Shown piece by piece: positions 40,609-48,927 of a stretch of 48,994 bases of DNA. A program made the translations under genes and the position numbers. This DNA comes from CAZJRB01 sp964547995. GTDB taxonomy: Bacteria > Planctomycetota > Planctomycetia > Pirellulales > Thermoguttaceae. Under the pieces are notes generated by a model. That model had not been told where the DNA came from. It made no database searches and saw only the letters and a list, made by a program, of their open reading frames with translations. The number at the start of each line of letters is the position of its first letter. Position 1 is the first letter of the stretch. Location of the stretch: positions 1-48,994 of the forward strand of contig CAZJRB010000047.1 of assembly GCA_964547995.1 (NCBI GenBank). Reading direction: 5' to 3'.

Positions 40609-41973
40609 CTACTTCGCCTTCTTTTTCTTCTTTGTCTTTGGTTTTCCCTGACGGAGGTTCTCGGGGCGGGCGTCTTTGTACTGGTCGAGGGCGGCTTGGA
40701 GCATGTCGCGGACTGCGGCCGTTTTCTCGTCAAGGGCGTCGACGGCCAGCGGGGTCTTCTCGAGGACGTCGTTTTCGATGTCGTAGAACTGGCCGGTCCG
40801 GTAGAACTTGTATCGCTGGTTGCGGGCGAACTCCTTGCCGGTCGGGCCGCCGCCGCGGGAATACCAGCAGTAGATCCACTTGCGGGGATCGCCCTTTTTG
40901 CCCTGCAACTGGGGCAGGAAGCTCCGCCCGTCGATGTGCAGCTTCTCCGGCACCGCCACGCCGGCGCACCCGCAGATAGTCGGCAGGAAATCGCTGAAAT
41001 CGATAAGGTCGTCGGAGACCTTCCCCTTGGGAATGGTGCCGGGCCAGTTGGCGATCAGCGGCACGTGTGTTCCGCCGTCGGTCATCTTTCCCTTGCCGCC
41101 GGGGACGTCGCGGTCGCCCATCTTCGAGACGATCGGGGAGTCGGTCCCGTTGTCGCCGGTGAACATCACGAGCGTGTTCTCCCGCAAGCCGAGTTCGTCC
41201 AACTGATCGACGAGTCGCCCGACGATCTTGTCCATGTAGGTGACCATGTCGCCGAAATACTTTGCACTGCCTTTGTAGCTCTTCGATCCCTTGCTGCCCG
41301 GGGCCCAATCGGGTGAATCGGGGGTGGGCTCGAACGGGCAGTGGGTCAGGATCATCGGGTAGTAGACCAAGAACGGCTTGGCCCGGTTGCGCCGCATGAA
41401 GTCGCAGGCAAAGTCGGCAACCACGTCCGGGCCGTACTTGCCCGGGTAGTCGACCTGCTTGCCGTTGACCTCCAGCCCGGGGCTCGCGTAGCGGCTAGGC
41501 CGCCGCGTGAGCTGCCAAAGGCAGTATTCGTCGAACCCGAAGTGCTTGGGACCCTCGAAACCGCCGAGCAATTGCCACTTCCCGACGACGCACGTTGCGT
41601 ATCCCGCCTCGTTGAGCAGTTGGGCGAAGGTCGTCTGCTTGGGGTCGAGCAGCCCGAACCGCACGTAGTTGCGGACGTTGTAGATACCCGTCATGATTTT
41701 CACCCGCGACGGCGTACACAACGGCTGCGAGTAGCAATGGTCGAAGCGGATTCCGCCGTCGGCCAGCCGGTCGAGCACGGGCGTCTTGTACGAGGTCCCG
41801 CCGTGGGCACCGATGCACTCGTAGCCCAGGTCGTCGGCCATGATCAGCACGATGTTTGGCGGCCGTTTCTCGTCTTTCGAAGCAGCCAGGAGTGGTGCGG
41901 CCGCGTTCGCCGTCAATACGGCGGCCACGCCGGCTATGAGCAGGCTGTGTACGGAATTGTGAATGGATTTCAT
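40609..41973 (-). CDS. Secreted arylsulfatase-family sulfatase
   Basis: A 454-residue protein with a signal peptide (residues 9-31, SLLIAGVAAVLTANAAAPLL). The type I sulfatase signature is clear: metal-binding NIVLIMADDLGYE (Asp47/Asp48) and the formylglycine site CTPSR with Cys86, which must be oxidised by a maturation enzyme not in this window. Further motifs are VGKWQLLGGF, YPMILTHCPFEPTPDSPDW and FTGDNGTDSPIVSKMGD. It removes sulfate esters from sulfated polysaccharides or other substrates; the specificity is not readable. It ends the minus-strand run of exported enzymes and converges on the DUF4139-type gene. Confidence 0.95.
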   Translation of the reverse strand: MKSIHNSVHSLLIAGVAAVLTANAAAPLLAASKDEKRPPNIVLIMADDLGYECIGAHGGTSYKTPVLDRLADGGIRFDHCYSQPLCTPSRVKIMTGIYNVRNYVRFGLLDPKQTTFAQLLNEAGYATCVVGKWQLLGGFEGPKHFGFDEYCLWQLTRRPSRYASPGLEVNGKQVDYPGKYGPDVVADFACDFMRRNRAKPFLVYYPMILTHCPFEPTPDSPDWAPGSKGSKSYKGSAKYFGDMVTYMDKIVGRLVDQLDELGLRENTLVMFTGDNGTDSPIVSKMGDRDVPGGKGKMTDGGTHVPLIANWPGTIPKGKVSDDLIDFSDFLPTICGCAGVAVPEKLHIDGRSFLPQLQGKKGDPRKWIYCWYSRGGGPTGKEFARNQRYKFYRTGQFYDIENDVLEKTPLAVDALDEKTAAVRDMLQAALDQYKDARPENLRQGKPKTKKKKKAK

Positions 41974-42004
41974 TGTATTATCCCAAACGTTGCAGAAGGA
42001 AAAT

Positions 42005-42155
42005 GTAGGACGGGTCTCCAGACCGTCCGTTGAAGCGCAAAACCGTATTTGATCCGGTCTTTGCAGAACTCACGAAATATGAGATCTGAGATCTGCAAAC
42101 AGCAGCAAAAGGATCATTCTTCATTGTAAAAGACGGGTCTGGAGACCCGCCCTAC
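42005..42155. repeat. Inverted repeat upstream of the sulfatase gene
   Basis: GTAGGACGGGTCTCCAGACC (42005-42024) is the near-complement of GGTCTGGAGACCCGCCCTAC (42136-42155), with about one mismatch. Each arm also folds on itself (GGTCT-CC-AGACC; GGGTCT-GG-AGACCC). The 111-bp interior has no gene. It fills the gap between the sulfatase and the preceding gene of the run. Confidence 0.75.
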
Positions 42156-42178
42156 ACTCTTGTTGTGCAACTGTAAAG

Positions 42179-43858
42179 TTATTTCTTCGCTTTCAATTCC
42201 AAGTACCGTAGCGCGAGTCCCCTTTGCGAAGCCGGGCGCGTCAGTGTTAACGTTTGCGTTCCCTTTTGCAATCTTACGTCCACCTCGGGGGTCGTTCCCC
42301 ACAGGCCGTGCGTGTTGGGCACCTTGACGGATACGGGTTTCTCCGCGCCGACGGCGACGTCGATCGACTGCTCGAAGTTCACCACTGCCGCCCTCATGGT
42401 CAGGCCGTAGACTCCCGTTTCCGGGACTTCGACAACGTATTCGATCCGGGGCGGCGTTCCCCAGCCTTCGCCGTATTTCGGCGAGTAGATCTGCTTGCCG
42501 CCGGTGAAACAGTCGTGGACTTCCACGCCGGCCGACTTACGAAACGATTCTGCCTCGATGTGGATTACGCCGGGCTTGGGCTCGAACGGCGGCTCGGGCA
42601 CGTTCGCGGGCACGGGCAGAGGTTTCGTCGGGTTGGGTACCGCAATCGGGATGATTTTACCGTCGGGGCCGACCGCCGGGTTCGGGCCCTTGCCGGGCTT
42701 GGGAATCTCTTGCTGAAGCTTGTCGGCGATGCGCAGGACCGTGTCGGCCCGGTCCTTCGAGGTTACCGCGGCCGCGAGCCACTTGAGATGCTGGATCCGG
42801 GAGAACAGGGCCACCTGGTCGCGCGCCGCGGCCTCGGTCAGCAGGTTGTAGCCGCCGTGGGTCACGTGCCACCCGCGGCCGTAGCAGATTTTCCAGGAGC
42901 TGCCGGGCTGGGGTTCGCAGGAGGGATCGGGCGACTTGTAGGCCACGGCGGAGTGTTTCGGCTGGCCCATCGCGATCGACGGCAGGCCGAACGCCCGGCA
43001 GGTCGTCTGGCCGAACCACGACCGGGGCCCGCATTTGCCACCGCCGGCCATCACGGAAACGAATCCGTCCTTGAACGGGAAGGGCGACCAGCGCCGCCAT
43101 ACCTCGCTGACGATGTTGATCACCTTCGTATCGGTCCGCAGGTCGGGCCGCCAGGTGCTGATCATTTGCCGCACCCACGCCCGGTCTTGATCGGACGACC
43201 AGCCGGCCACGACGTGCTGCATGTCCCAGACCGAAAGCGTGTCGAAGCTGGGGAACAGCTCCTCGTTTTCGCGAGCGGCTTTGTAGTGTTTGTAGCGGCC
43301 CATCCAGTCGATCGGCAGCTCGCTGCCGTAGCTCTTTCCGCCGGGCGGCCACAGGGCAATGGCCATGGCCAGCTTGAGGTAGACGCCCTGCTTGGCGTCC
43401 GGATCGGCGGCGATGATTTGCCGCAGACGATCCAACGCCCCGACGTTGCCTTTGCCCGCGGCCGCCTCGAGGTACAGATCCATCGTCTGCGTGTCGCGGA
43501 GGAACCAGGCCAGGAACTTCTTGTTTTTTGGGTCGGCCTTGGCAAACGCATCCAACTCGGCGGCGCCGTGCCCGGCGATCAGTTGCCGCTGATCGAGGGT
43601 GTTTGCAAAGACGGGCTGCTGGCGGAGGGCCTTCAGGGTCGGCTCGGAGATTTTGGCCGGGTCGGCCGGCACTTTCGCACTGAGCCATGCGGAAATCTTG
43701 GTCAAATACCCGGCGAAATTGCCGCCGGTGATCGCCGCGTCCAGATCCTTCGCGTTCGGTTCCCAGGCATGGAGGGTCCCGGGCAGCAGGAGCAACAGCA
43801 ACAACAACTGTGTGCAAACCGACATCGGGCGTGCGGTTGGGGCCTTTCGTCGTTTCAT
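42179..43858 (-). CDS. Exported transglutaminase-like protein with a C-terminal carbohydrate-binding domain
   Basis: A 559-residue protein with an N-terminal signal (TQLLLLLLLLPGTLHAW, residues 16-32). A helical region (35-170) precedes a segment resembling a transglutaminase-like fold: VSVMAGGGKCGPRSWFGQTT with a Cys, and then GQPKHSAVAYKSPDP with a His about 30 residues on. The acidic third member was not assigned. After a Pro-rich linker (NPTKPLPVPANVPEPP, about 410-425), the C-terminal 125 residues look like a CBM6/35-type beta-sandwich (VIHIEAESFRKSAGVEVHDC, GLTMRAAVVNFEQSIDVAVG). I do not recognise the full-length family. Its place among the esterase, sulfatase and beta-helix genes suggests polysaccharide processing. 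Confidence 0.75.
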   Translation of the reverse strand: MKRRKAPTARPMSVCTQLLLLLLLLPGTLHAWEPNAKDLDAAITGGNFAGYLTKISAWLSAKVPADPAKISEPTLKALRQQPVFANTLDQRQLIAGHGAAELDAFAKADPKNKKFLAWFLRDTQTMDLYLEAAAGKGNVGALDRLRQIIAADPDAKQGVYLKLAMAIALWPPGGKSYGSELPIDWMGRYKHYKAARENEELFPSFDTLSVWDMQHVVAGWSSDQDRAWVRQMISTWRPDLRTDTKVINIVSEVWRRWSPFPFKDGFVSVMAGGGKCGPRSWFGQTTCRAFGLPSIAMGQPKHSAVAYKSPDPSCEPQPGSSWKICYGRGWHVTHGGYNLLTEAAARDQVALFSRIQHLKWLAAAVTSKDRADTVLRIADKLQQEIPKPGKGPNPAVGPDGKIIPIAVPNPTKPLPVPANVPEPPFEPKPGVIHIEAESFRKSAGVEVHDCFTGGKQIYSPKYGEGWGTPPRIEYVVEVPETGVYGLTMRAAVVNFEQSIDVAVGAEKPVSVKVPNTHGLWGTTPEVDVRLQKGTQTLTLTRPASQRGLALRYLELKAKK

Positions 43859-43899
43859 CGTCTACCTCGCATGCTGGAGTGGTTCACGCCCCGGGGGAT

Positions 43900-45147
43900 T
43901 CACTGTTTTCGCGGCGTTTCCGTCGCGGCTTTCTTCGGCTTGAGTTCGACGAACTCGGTGCTGACGAGATTGCCGTGCTCGTCCTTGACGTTGAAGTAGA
44001 AGACGGTTGCCCCTTCGGGCAGGCGGCTGCTGATTTCGTTCTTGCCGAACTCGCACGCGGCGTTTTCCCAGTAGCGGCGTTGCCACTTGCCGCCTTGGAG
44101 CGTGTAGCAGAGCGCGGCCCGGGGAATTTCTCCCGTTGTCTTGGTCCACACGCGGCGGGTTTTTTCGTCCAATTCGGGACGGGCGGCCGTCGGCAGCGGT
44201 TTTCGCCCCCGGACGATGGTATCGGCGAAGACGTAGATTTCCGGCCGCCGCCACCCCGGCTCGTGACCGTGCAAGTATCGAAAACGCACGTGCAAGGTGC
44301 TCGTCCCGCCCGCGGCCAGCGCCGACCGCTGAAAGATGTCCATGGGAAACGTGCCGTCGTTCGAGCCGTTGATCCAGTACATCGGCATCTTCGCGTAGGG
44401 CAAGTGGGCCGACGGGTCCCACTTCGTGCGGTACTGCCGAAACTGCTCGGCGGACATCGCCTCCGGCCGGAACCACTGCGTGAGGCCCTCGTTGTCGCTT
44501 TCGTGGAGAAAGCCGCAGCCGTAGACGGGCACGACGAAGGCCCATCGCGGGTCGACGCCCGCCGCGGTGGCCGCGATAGTCCCGCCCCAGGAAATGCCCG
44601 TTAGGCCAATCTTCTTGGGGTTGATCTCCTTGAAAGAGCGCAGCAGCGAATTCGCACGCATCACGTCGGCCACCGCGTGATAGAACCATTGTTCGTTGTC
44701 GGGCAATCCGATGTCGGAGAACCAGTTTTGGCGTGCGGGCCCGGCATTCTTATGCGAACGCCGGTCGGGTAGGTGCCCTTCCAGGTCCATCGAGACGGCC
44801 GCGTAGCCGTGCTCATTCCATTTCTTGACCCACTCGGGATAGGCCGTGCCGCCTCCGCCGTGGGCACATACCACCGCGGGCCAACCGCCTTCGGGTGGTT
44901 TCCCTTTCGGAGCCGCGTAGTAGGCAAACACCCAGGTCGGCCGGTCCTTGTACTTCGCGCCCTCGTAGAAGAACGACCGCATCCCCGGCACGTTGCATTC
45001 CCGGGCCGGATGGATCTTCGGGACCTGTTCGAGCGAGGAAACATCCCACGGAACGACGCGCTTCCCCGGTTTCGCGTCCGCCGACCAGGCCGGGGCAACG
45101 GCCGAGATCGTGAGAACGAACAGCCCGACGAAACCAGCATTTCTCAT
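43900..45147 (-). CDS. Exported alpha/beta-hydrolase, acetyl-xylan-esterase type
   Basis: A 415-residue protein with a signal peptide (GLFVLTISAVAPAWSADA, residues 8-25). The hydrolase fold has the oxyanion motif CAHGGGGTAYPEW (94-106), nucleophile Ser186 in GLTGISWGGT, a likely acid in NGSNDGTFPMDI and His in RYLHGHEPGW. A C-terminal beta-rich domain (ISSRLPEGATVFYFNVKDEH, LVSTEFVELKPKK) follows. This fits the acetyl-xylan esterase/PhoPQ-related hydrolase group; the ester substrate is inferred. It lies 41 bp upstream of the CBM-containing gene in the minus-strand run. Its ribosome site lies inside a GGAA repeat tract, listed separately. Confidence 0.88.
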   Translation of the reverse strand: MRNAGFVGLFVLTISAVAPAWSADAKPGKRVVPWDVSSLEQVPKIHPARECNVPGMRSFFYEGAKYKDRPTWVFAYYAAPKGKPPEGGWPAVVCAHGGGGTAYPEWVKKWNEHGYAAVSMDLEGHLPDRRSHKNAGPARQNWFSDIGLPDNEQWFYHAVADVMRANSLLRSFKEINPKKIGLTGISWGGTIAATAAGVDPRWAFVVPVYGCGFLHESDNEGLTQWFRPEAMSAEQFRQYRTKWDPSAHLPYAKMPMYWINGSNDGTFPMDIFQRSALAAGGTSTLHVRFRYLHGHEPGWRRPEIYVFADTIVRGRKPLPTAARPELDEKTRRVWTKTTGEIPRAALCYTLQGGKWQRRYWENAACEFGKNEISSRLPEGATVFYFNVKDEHGNLVSTEFVELKPKKAATETPRKQ

Positions 45148-45151
45148 ATTG

Positions 45152-45179
45152 TTCCTTCCTTCCTTCCTTCCTTACTTAC
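45152..45179. repeat. GGAA microsatellite at the esterase ribosome site
   Basis: Five TTCC units (45152-45171) followed by two TTAC units (45172-45179); on the minus strand this is (GTAA)2(GGAA)5, ending 4 bp before the esterase ATG. It provides several overlapping ribosome sites and contains the TAA stop of the beta-helix gene. Confidence 0.85.
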
Positions 45180-46962
45180 CGGCGCGTCCCGGCGGCACGC
45201 CGCCGCGGGCGACGTTGAACACTTCGCCGCTCGTGTCGTTGTAGGCGGCGAATTCGGCGATGCCGGGATTGCCGCTCTTGGTCCTCATAACCAACAACCG
45301 CGCCTTCTGCGTGCTTCGGCTGACGATCGGCGCGACGAACTCGCTGCCGATACCCCGACCGTTGAAGCAACCTATCCATTTCGACTGCTTGTCGTCCCAA
45401 CACTGGATGACGTAGCGAACAACCGAGGATGACGGGGCTTCCTTGATCTTGAACTCATTGACCGTGGCGGGTTTGCCGAAATCGAGTTGAATCCACTCGT
45501 CCTCGGCAGTCGCCGCCTTCCAGGAGGTTGCGGCGTCGCCGTCCGCGGCCTGGGCGGCTTCATGGCCGGAGGTCTCAGACGAAGTGGTGCTCTTGGCGGC
45601 CAGCTTCGGCGTGCTGCACGCCTTGCTGAGATCCTTCAGCACGCAATCGACGAACGACGACTTTTTGTCCTTCTCGGGATCCATCACCCGCATGAGGATT
45701 TCGCCCTTGGCGAGGTAGAACCGGCAATTCTTCCAGGTCACTTCGTTCCAGTCGGTTGTGTTGATGATTTCACATCGCGGCATACCTCGCATAGGACGCT
45801 TGGCCTTCCCGTTCAGGACGCAATTCTCCATTAGGATTCCGGTGTTGGGGTGCCAATCGGAGGCGTAGCAGCAGATCAGAAAGCCGGGGCCGTCAGTATC
45901 GTGAAACAGGCAGTTCCGCATGGTCATCCGATCGCAGTTGCCTTCGAAGTCGAATGCCTCGCCGTCCCAACTGCCCAGGCCGATGTCGATGAATCCCCAC
46001 TCGCAATCCTCGAATACCCAGTCCTTGCAGCGGAAAAACATGGCCCCGGCCACGCCGTTCCACGCCCGGAATCCCCGGCCGATGTCGTGTGTGACGCAGT
46101 TGCGCATCAGGCCCCCGTCGACCCCGCGGATGCCCTGCTGCCACTGGTAGCCCTCCTCGAACAAGCAGTCCTCCATCGTCATGTTCGCGAAGTTGTAGAT
46201 ATTTGAGGCCTTTTTGTTGAAATTGTCCGGGCTGTTGGTCCACACGGCCGAGGCCAGGCGCCGGAACACGCAATTCTTGATGGTGACGTCCTTGAGGACC
46301 ACCTTGTTCTCCCGCTCGTACGAGAAGAGGCAAACGCCAAGGCCGATCTTCCGTTTCGGGTAGTCCTCGTAATGCTGGTACAGCAGCGAGTCGTGGAAAT
46401 AGCAGTCCTCGATCCGGAGGAACCGCTTGGTCGGACAACCGTCGGAGTATTCCGCGTAGATGCCGGTCATGCAGCGGTTGAACTCGATCCCGACGATTTT
46501 GAAACCTTCCTGGTCGGCCAGGCGGATGCCGGTCAGGTCCTTGTTGTAGTCTTGCCGGTCAATGACCGGTTTTTTGCCCTCTCCATACGACCCGATAAGA
46601 ATCGGCCGCTCGGACGTTCCGTTGCCCTTCGGGTGCAAATCCTCGTTCCAGGTATCCCCGCATCGGAGCAAGATGTGGTCGCCGGGAATGTACTCGACCG
46701 ACGATGCCCGCGCCAGCGTCTTCCAGGGCCCGCGTGACGGGCCCTTTGGACTCGGGGCATCTCCGGTCCACTTGTCGTTGCCTGAAGATTGGCTCACGTA
46801 GAAAGTCGCCGGTTTCGTTCGCTTCGGTGTCGCAGTCTCCTTCGGTGTGCTGCCCGGGTTATCCGCGGGTGCGGCTTCGGTCATAGCGGCTTGCACTACG
46901 CCGATGGTTGCCACCAGAAAGGCGATCACTAAAAGTGAGCAGCGTAGTTTCTTTGAAGCCAT
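45172..46962 (-). CDS. Exported right-handed beta-helix protein with F5/8-type C domain
   Basis: A 596-residue protein. ATG 46962 has AAGGAGAG 6 bases upstream and is followed by a signal peptide (LLVIAFLVATIGVVQA). YVSQSSGNDKWTGDAPSPKG and GPWKTLARASS start a pectate-lyase-like right-handed beta-helix (about 45-440), with rungs such as FKIVGIEFNRCMTGIYAEYS, VVLKDVTIKNCVFRRLASAV and GGLMRNCVTHDIGRGFRAWN. The C-terminal 120 residues form an F5/8-type C (discoidin-like) domain (ATSWKAATAEDEWIQLDFGK, YVIQCWDDKQSKWIGCFNG). Polysaccharide lyase or binding activity is inferred; no catalytic residues were assigned. It precedes the esterase gene by 24 bp and is probably cotranscribed. Confidence 0.85.
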   Translation of the reverse strand: MASKKLRCSLLVIAFLVATIGVVQAAMTEAAPADNPGSTPKETATPKRTKPATFYVSQSSGNDKWTGDAPSPKGPSRGPWKTLARASSVEYIPGDHILLRCGDTWNEDLHPKGNGTSERPILIGSYGEGKKPVIDRQDYNKDLTGIRLADQEGFKIVGIEFNRCMTGIYAEYSDGCPTKRFLRIEDCYFHDSLLYQHYEDYPKRKIGLGVCLFSYERENKVVLKDVTIKNCVFRRLASAVWTNSPDNFNKKASNIYNFANMTMEDCLFEEGYQWQQGIRGVDGGLMRNCVTHDIGRGFRAWNGVAGAMFFRCKDWVFEDCEWGFIDIGLGSWDGEAFDFEGNCDRMTMRNCLFHDTDGPGFLICCYASDWHPNTGILMENCVLNGKAKRPMRGMPRCEIINTTDWNEVTWKNCRFYLAKGEILMRVMDPEKDKKSSFVDCVLKDLSKACSTPKLAAKSTTSSETSGHEAAQAADGDAATSWKAATAEDEWIQLDFGKPATVNEFKIKEAPSSSVVRYVIQCWDDKQSKWIGCFNGRGIGSEFVAPIVSRSTQKARLLVMRTKSGNPGIAEFAAYNDTSGEVFNVARGGVPPGRAGK

Positions 46963-47325
46963 CGTTTCTCTCCTTGTGGCAGGGGTATTCCAGCGGCAAG
47001 AGCTACGAACCTTATACCATTCAGGCTGTCGCTTGGAAAGGGGAGCAACGCGAGGAAAATTTCGGCGGGTTTCTCGTGGCAATTAACCTTGGCGATGCCA
47101 ACCCGTTCTACTGTGCTCGGTAACAGTTCGAAATGCGGTGCGTCCGAGGAGCTGGCCGGTAGACGAGTTCCCGACGCCATCCTGCCGCTCCTCAGGGGCA
47201 GTGCCGTATTTCGGTCCTTTTGCGGGATTGCTCGAAAACCCGGTGGGGCTTCGCGACACCCGAGAATCCGCTATCCGCCGCCCCGGACCATCAAGTGATA
47301 GACTACCTTGGAGATGTAAACGGAC
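46963..47325. other. Intergenic region between same-strand genes, no gene
   Basis: A 363-bp gap. Around 47226-47237 GGATTGCTCGAAAA recalls the outer arm of the MITE-like repeats but nothing else of the element is present. No coding sequence, promoter or hairpin stands out. Confidence 0.4.
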
Positions 47326-48393
47326 TCAATCTTCTCTTGTGCAGGTGGCAAGACCGATCACACGGTCAGCGGCGCCGTAGTAAAGCAGCCACCGGCTCTT
47401 AAAGTAAACCAGGCCGTTGGCAACCGTCGTGTGGCCGGTGAATCCCTTCTTCTCCCAGTCATGTTCCGGGTAGAGGAACGGTTGGTCCTGATGTTTCAGC
47501 ACGGTCGTCAGGTCGTTGCGGTTGATCAACGCCTGGCGGAGCGTCCAGGCGCCGAGGGATGAGTGCGGACCTTGAAACATTAACAAGATGCCGTCCTCGC
47601 GCAGAAGGGCCAAGGCGCCGGCTTCGTGTGAGCCCCCCCAGACCGATTTACCTGCCGGCGTCCAGTCGATGAGGTTGTCGCTCCAGGCAAGGGCGCAAGG
47701 ATGCGTGTAGTACATCCAGTACTTGCCATTGATCTTCGCGGCGATCAGGCGATTGCCCCGGAGCCGGGAAACCGCCACTCCGCTCCGCGATCCATAGACC
47801 TTCTCCGGCGCAGCCTTCCGGAAGGCCGGTCCGTGTTTCGTCCAGTGACACAAATCGCGGGACGTTGCCACGGACATGGTGTCCCGCTTGCCGCTCCAGG
47901 TGGTGTAGTTCATATAGTAGACGCCATCTTCGCCCTCGATGATGTGGAGGTCCTCGCAGCCGCCCTCCCACTCGTACTTCTTCCAGGGATCGTTGTCCGG
48001 GTAAAGGACCGGCTTCGCATGTCGGGTGAAGTTGATGCCGTCCTCACTATGGGCCAGACCTATGCGGCAAGTTCTTCCCCACTTGAGGTCCGGGCTCTTG
48101 TCGTCCGCCCGGTAGAGCAAATAGACCTTACCGCCGCGCACCACCGCAGCCGGATTGTACACATTCTGCTCCTCCCACCGGACTTCCTTGCCGCGGATTG
48201 GGCATTGAAATCTGGAATCCGGCGTCGGCCACAGGATCGGCTGTTTCCGTTTGACAAACGGCCCCAAGTCCCAGTTGTGCCCGTCGGCATTGCCCAACGC
48301 GGGAGACGGGATGAAGATTGGCGCGGCGACAGTCGAGGCCGCCGCGGCCACGGTTCTTAGAAAATCGCGGCGAGTTGCTTGGTGATTGTGCAT
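47326..48393 (-). CDS. GH130-like glycoside phosphorylase/hydrolase with Tat signal
   Basis: A 355-residue protein. The frame extends upstream into transposase remnants; ATG 48393 was chosen because a twin-arginine signal follows at once (TRRDFLRTVAAAASTVAAP, Arg8-Arg9). The five-bladed propeller shows YNPAAVVRGGKVYLLYRADD, RIGLAHSEDGINFTRH, WEGGCEDLHIIEGEDGVYY and WLLYYGAADRVIGLATC, close to the GH130/DUF377 pattern (NPA, RxGLA, GxED). GH130 enzymes phosphorolyse or hydrolyse beta-mannosides, but distant members have other roles. The Tat signal implies folding before export. It is more distant from the two GH43-like proteins at 4259 and 5770 than those are from each other. Confidence 0.82.
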   Translation of the reverse strand: MHNHQATRRDFLRTVAAAASTVAAPIFIPSPALGNADGHNWDLGPFVKRKQPILWPTPDSRFQCPIRGKEVRWEEQNVYNPAAVVRGGKVYLLYRADDKSPDLKWGRTCRIGLAHSEDGINFTRHAKPVLYPDNDPWKKYEWEGGCEDLHIIEGEDGVYYMNYTTWSGKRDTMSVATSRDLCHWTKHGPAFRKAAPEKVYGSRSGVAVSRLRGNRLIAAKINGKYWMYYTHPCALAWSDNLIDWTPAGKSVWGGSHEAGALALLREDGILLMFQGPHSSLGAWTLRQALINRNDLTTVLKHQDQPFLYPEHDWEKKGFTGHTTVANGLVYFKSRWLLYYGAADRVIGLATCTRED

Positions 48394-48470
48394 GGATTCC
48401 ACCCCGATGGGAAGATTGTATCGAAAACACTCCCGCGCGGGTGCCACTGGTGCCACTGCTGGCTTGTCCA

Positions 48471-48510
48471 GGAAAATAGGGACCGTCACGGGACTGCCCC
48501 TATTTTCTCC
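48471..48510. repeat. Palindrome beside transposase remnants
   Basis: GGAAAATAGGG and CCCCTATTTTCTCC form arms around a GC-rich centre (ACCGTCACGGGACTG). Just before it GTGCCACTG is repeated twice (48441-48458). Such palindromes are expected near RAYT transposases, whose substrates are REP hairpins. Confidence 0.6.
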
Positions 48511-48573
48511 GACGCCACGGTTGAGAACGTGGAAGATCATTCTTCCCGGTGCGACGCGTGCAGTTCGAGGCAT
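48508..48573 (-). pseudogene. RAYT transposase N-terminal fragment
   Basis: Only the first 22 codons remain (PRTARVAPGRMIFHVLNRGV), matching the start of the next remnant. The frame then runs into the palindrome and out of homology. It is a remnant of a Y1 REP-associated transposase and not part of the GH130-like gene. Confidence 0.75.
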
Positions 48574-48927
48574 GCTGTTATGCTACCACACGTTGCCCAA
48601 AATGTCAAAAATTAGACCTGTCGCCCCGTCCCGTTTAATTGTCCCTGCACGAACCGGCCGAGATCGCGGTCTCGTTCGGGCCAGAGCACGAAATGCCAGT
48701 GGTTCGACATCAAGCAGTAGGCACATATCCGCATCGGACAGCTTTCGAGCGTCTTCTCGACGGTCCGCTCGAACGCCTGGAAATCGCCCTCCTTCAAGAA
48801 GAGGCGCATCCGCCCGACGCCACGGTTGAGAACGTGGAAAACCATTCCTCCCGGTGCGATGCGTGCGGTTCGAGGCATGCCGGTATGCTAACACTCGTCG
48901 CCCCCATTGTCAATAATTAGACCTGTC
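48509..48927 (-). repeat. Duplicated RAYT leader-plus-start units
   Basis: Units 48509-48622 and 48814-48927 (114 bp each, 305 bp apart) both contain the leader GACAGGTCTAAT, a spacer and the first 22 transposase codons; they differ at scattered positions. The stop of the longer remnant (48612-48614) lies in the leader of the second unit, showing that one copy is inserted into or joined to the other. Confidence 0.7.
48612..48878 (-). pseudogene. Truncated REP-associated tyrosine transposase (RAYT)
   Basis: An 88-residue remnant with the N-terminal half of a Y1 transposase: PRTARIAPGGMVFHVLNRGV, FQAFERTVEKTL and the HUH metal site in MSNHWHFVLWP. Family members are about 200 residues or more, so the C-terminal half with the catalytic Tyr is missing. 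It is replaced by a junction to the leader of the neighbouring copy. Not expected to be active. Confidence 0.85.

Noticed and set aside
48394..48573. Longer N-terminus for the GH130-like protein
   Set aside because: The extra codons are a transposase remnant and palindrome; the Tat signal begins at 48393.
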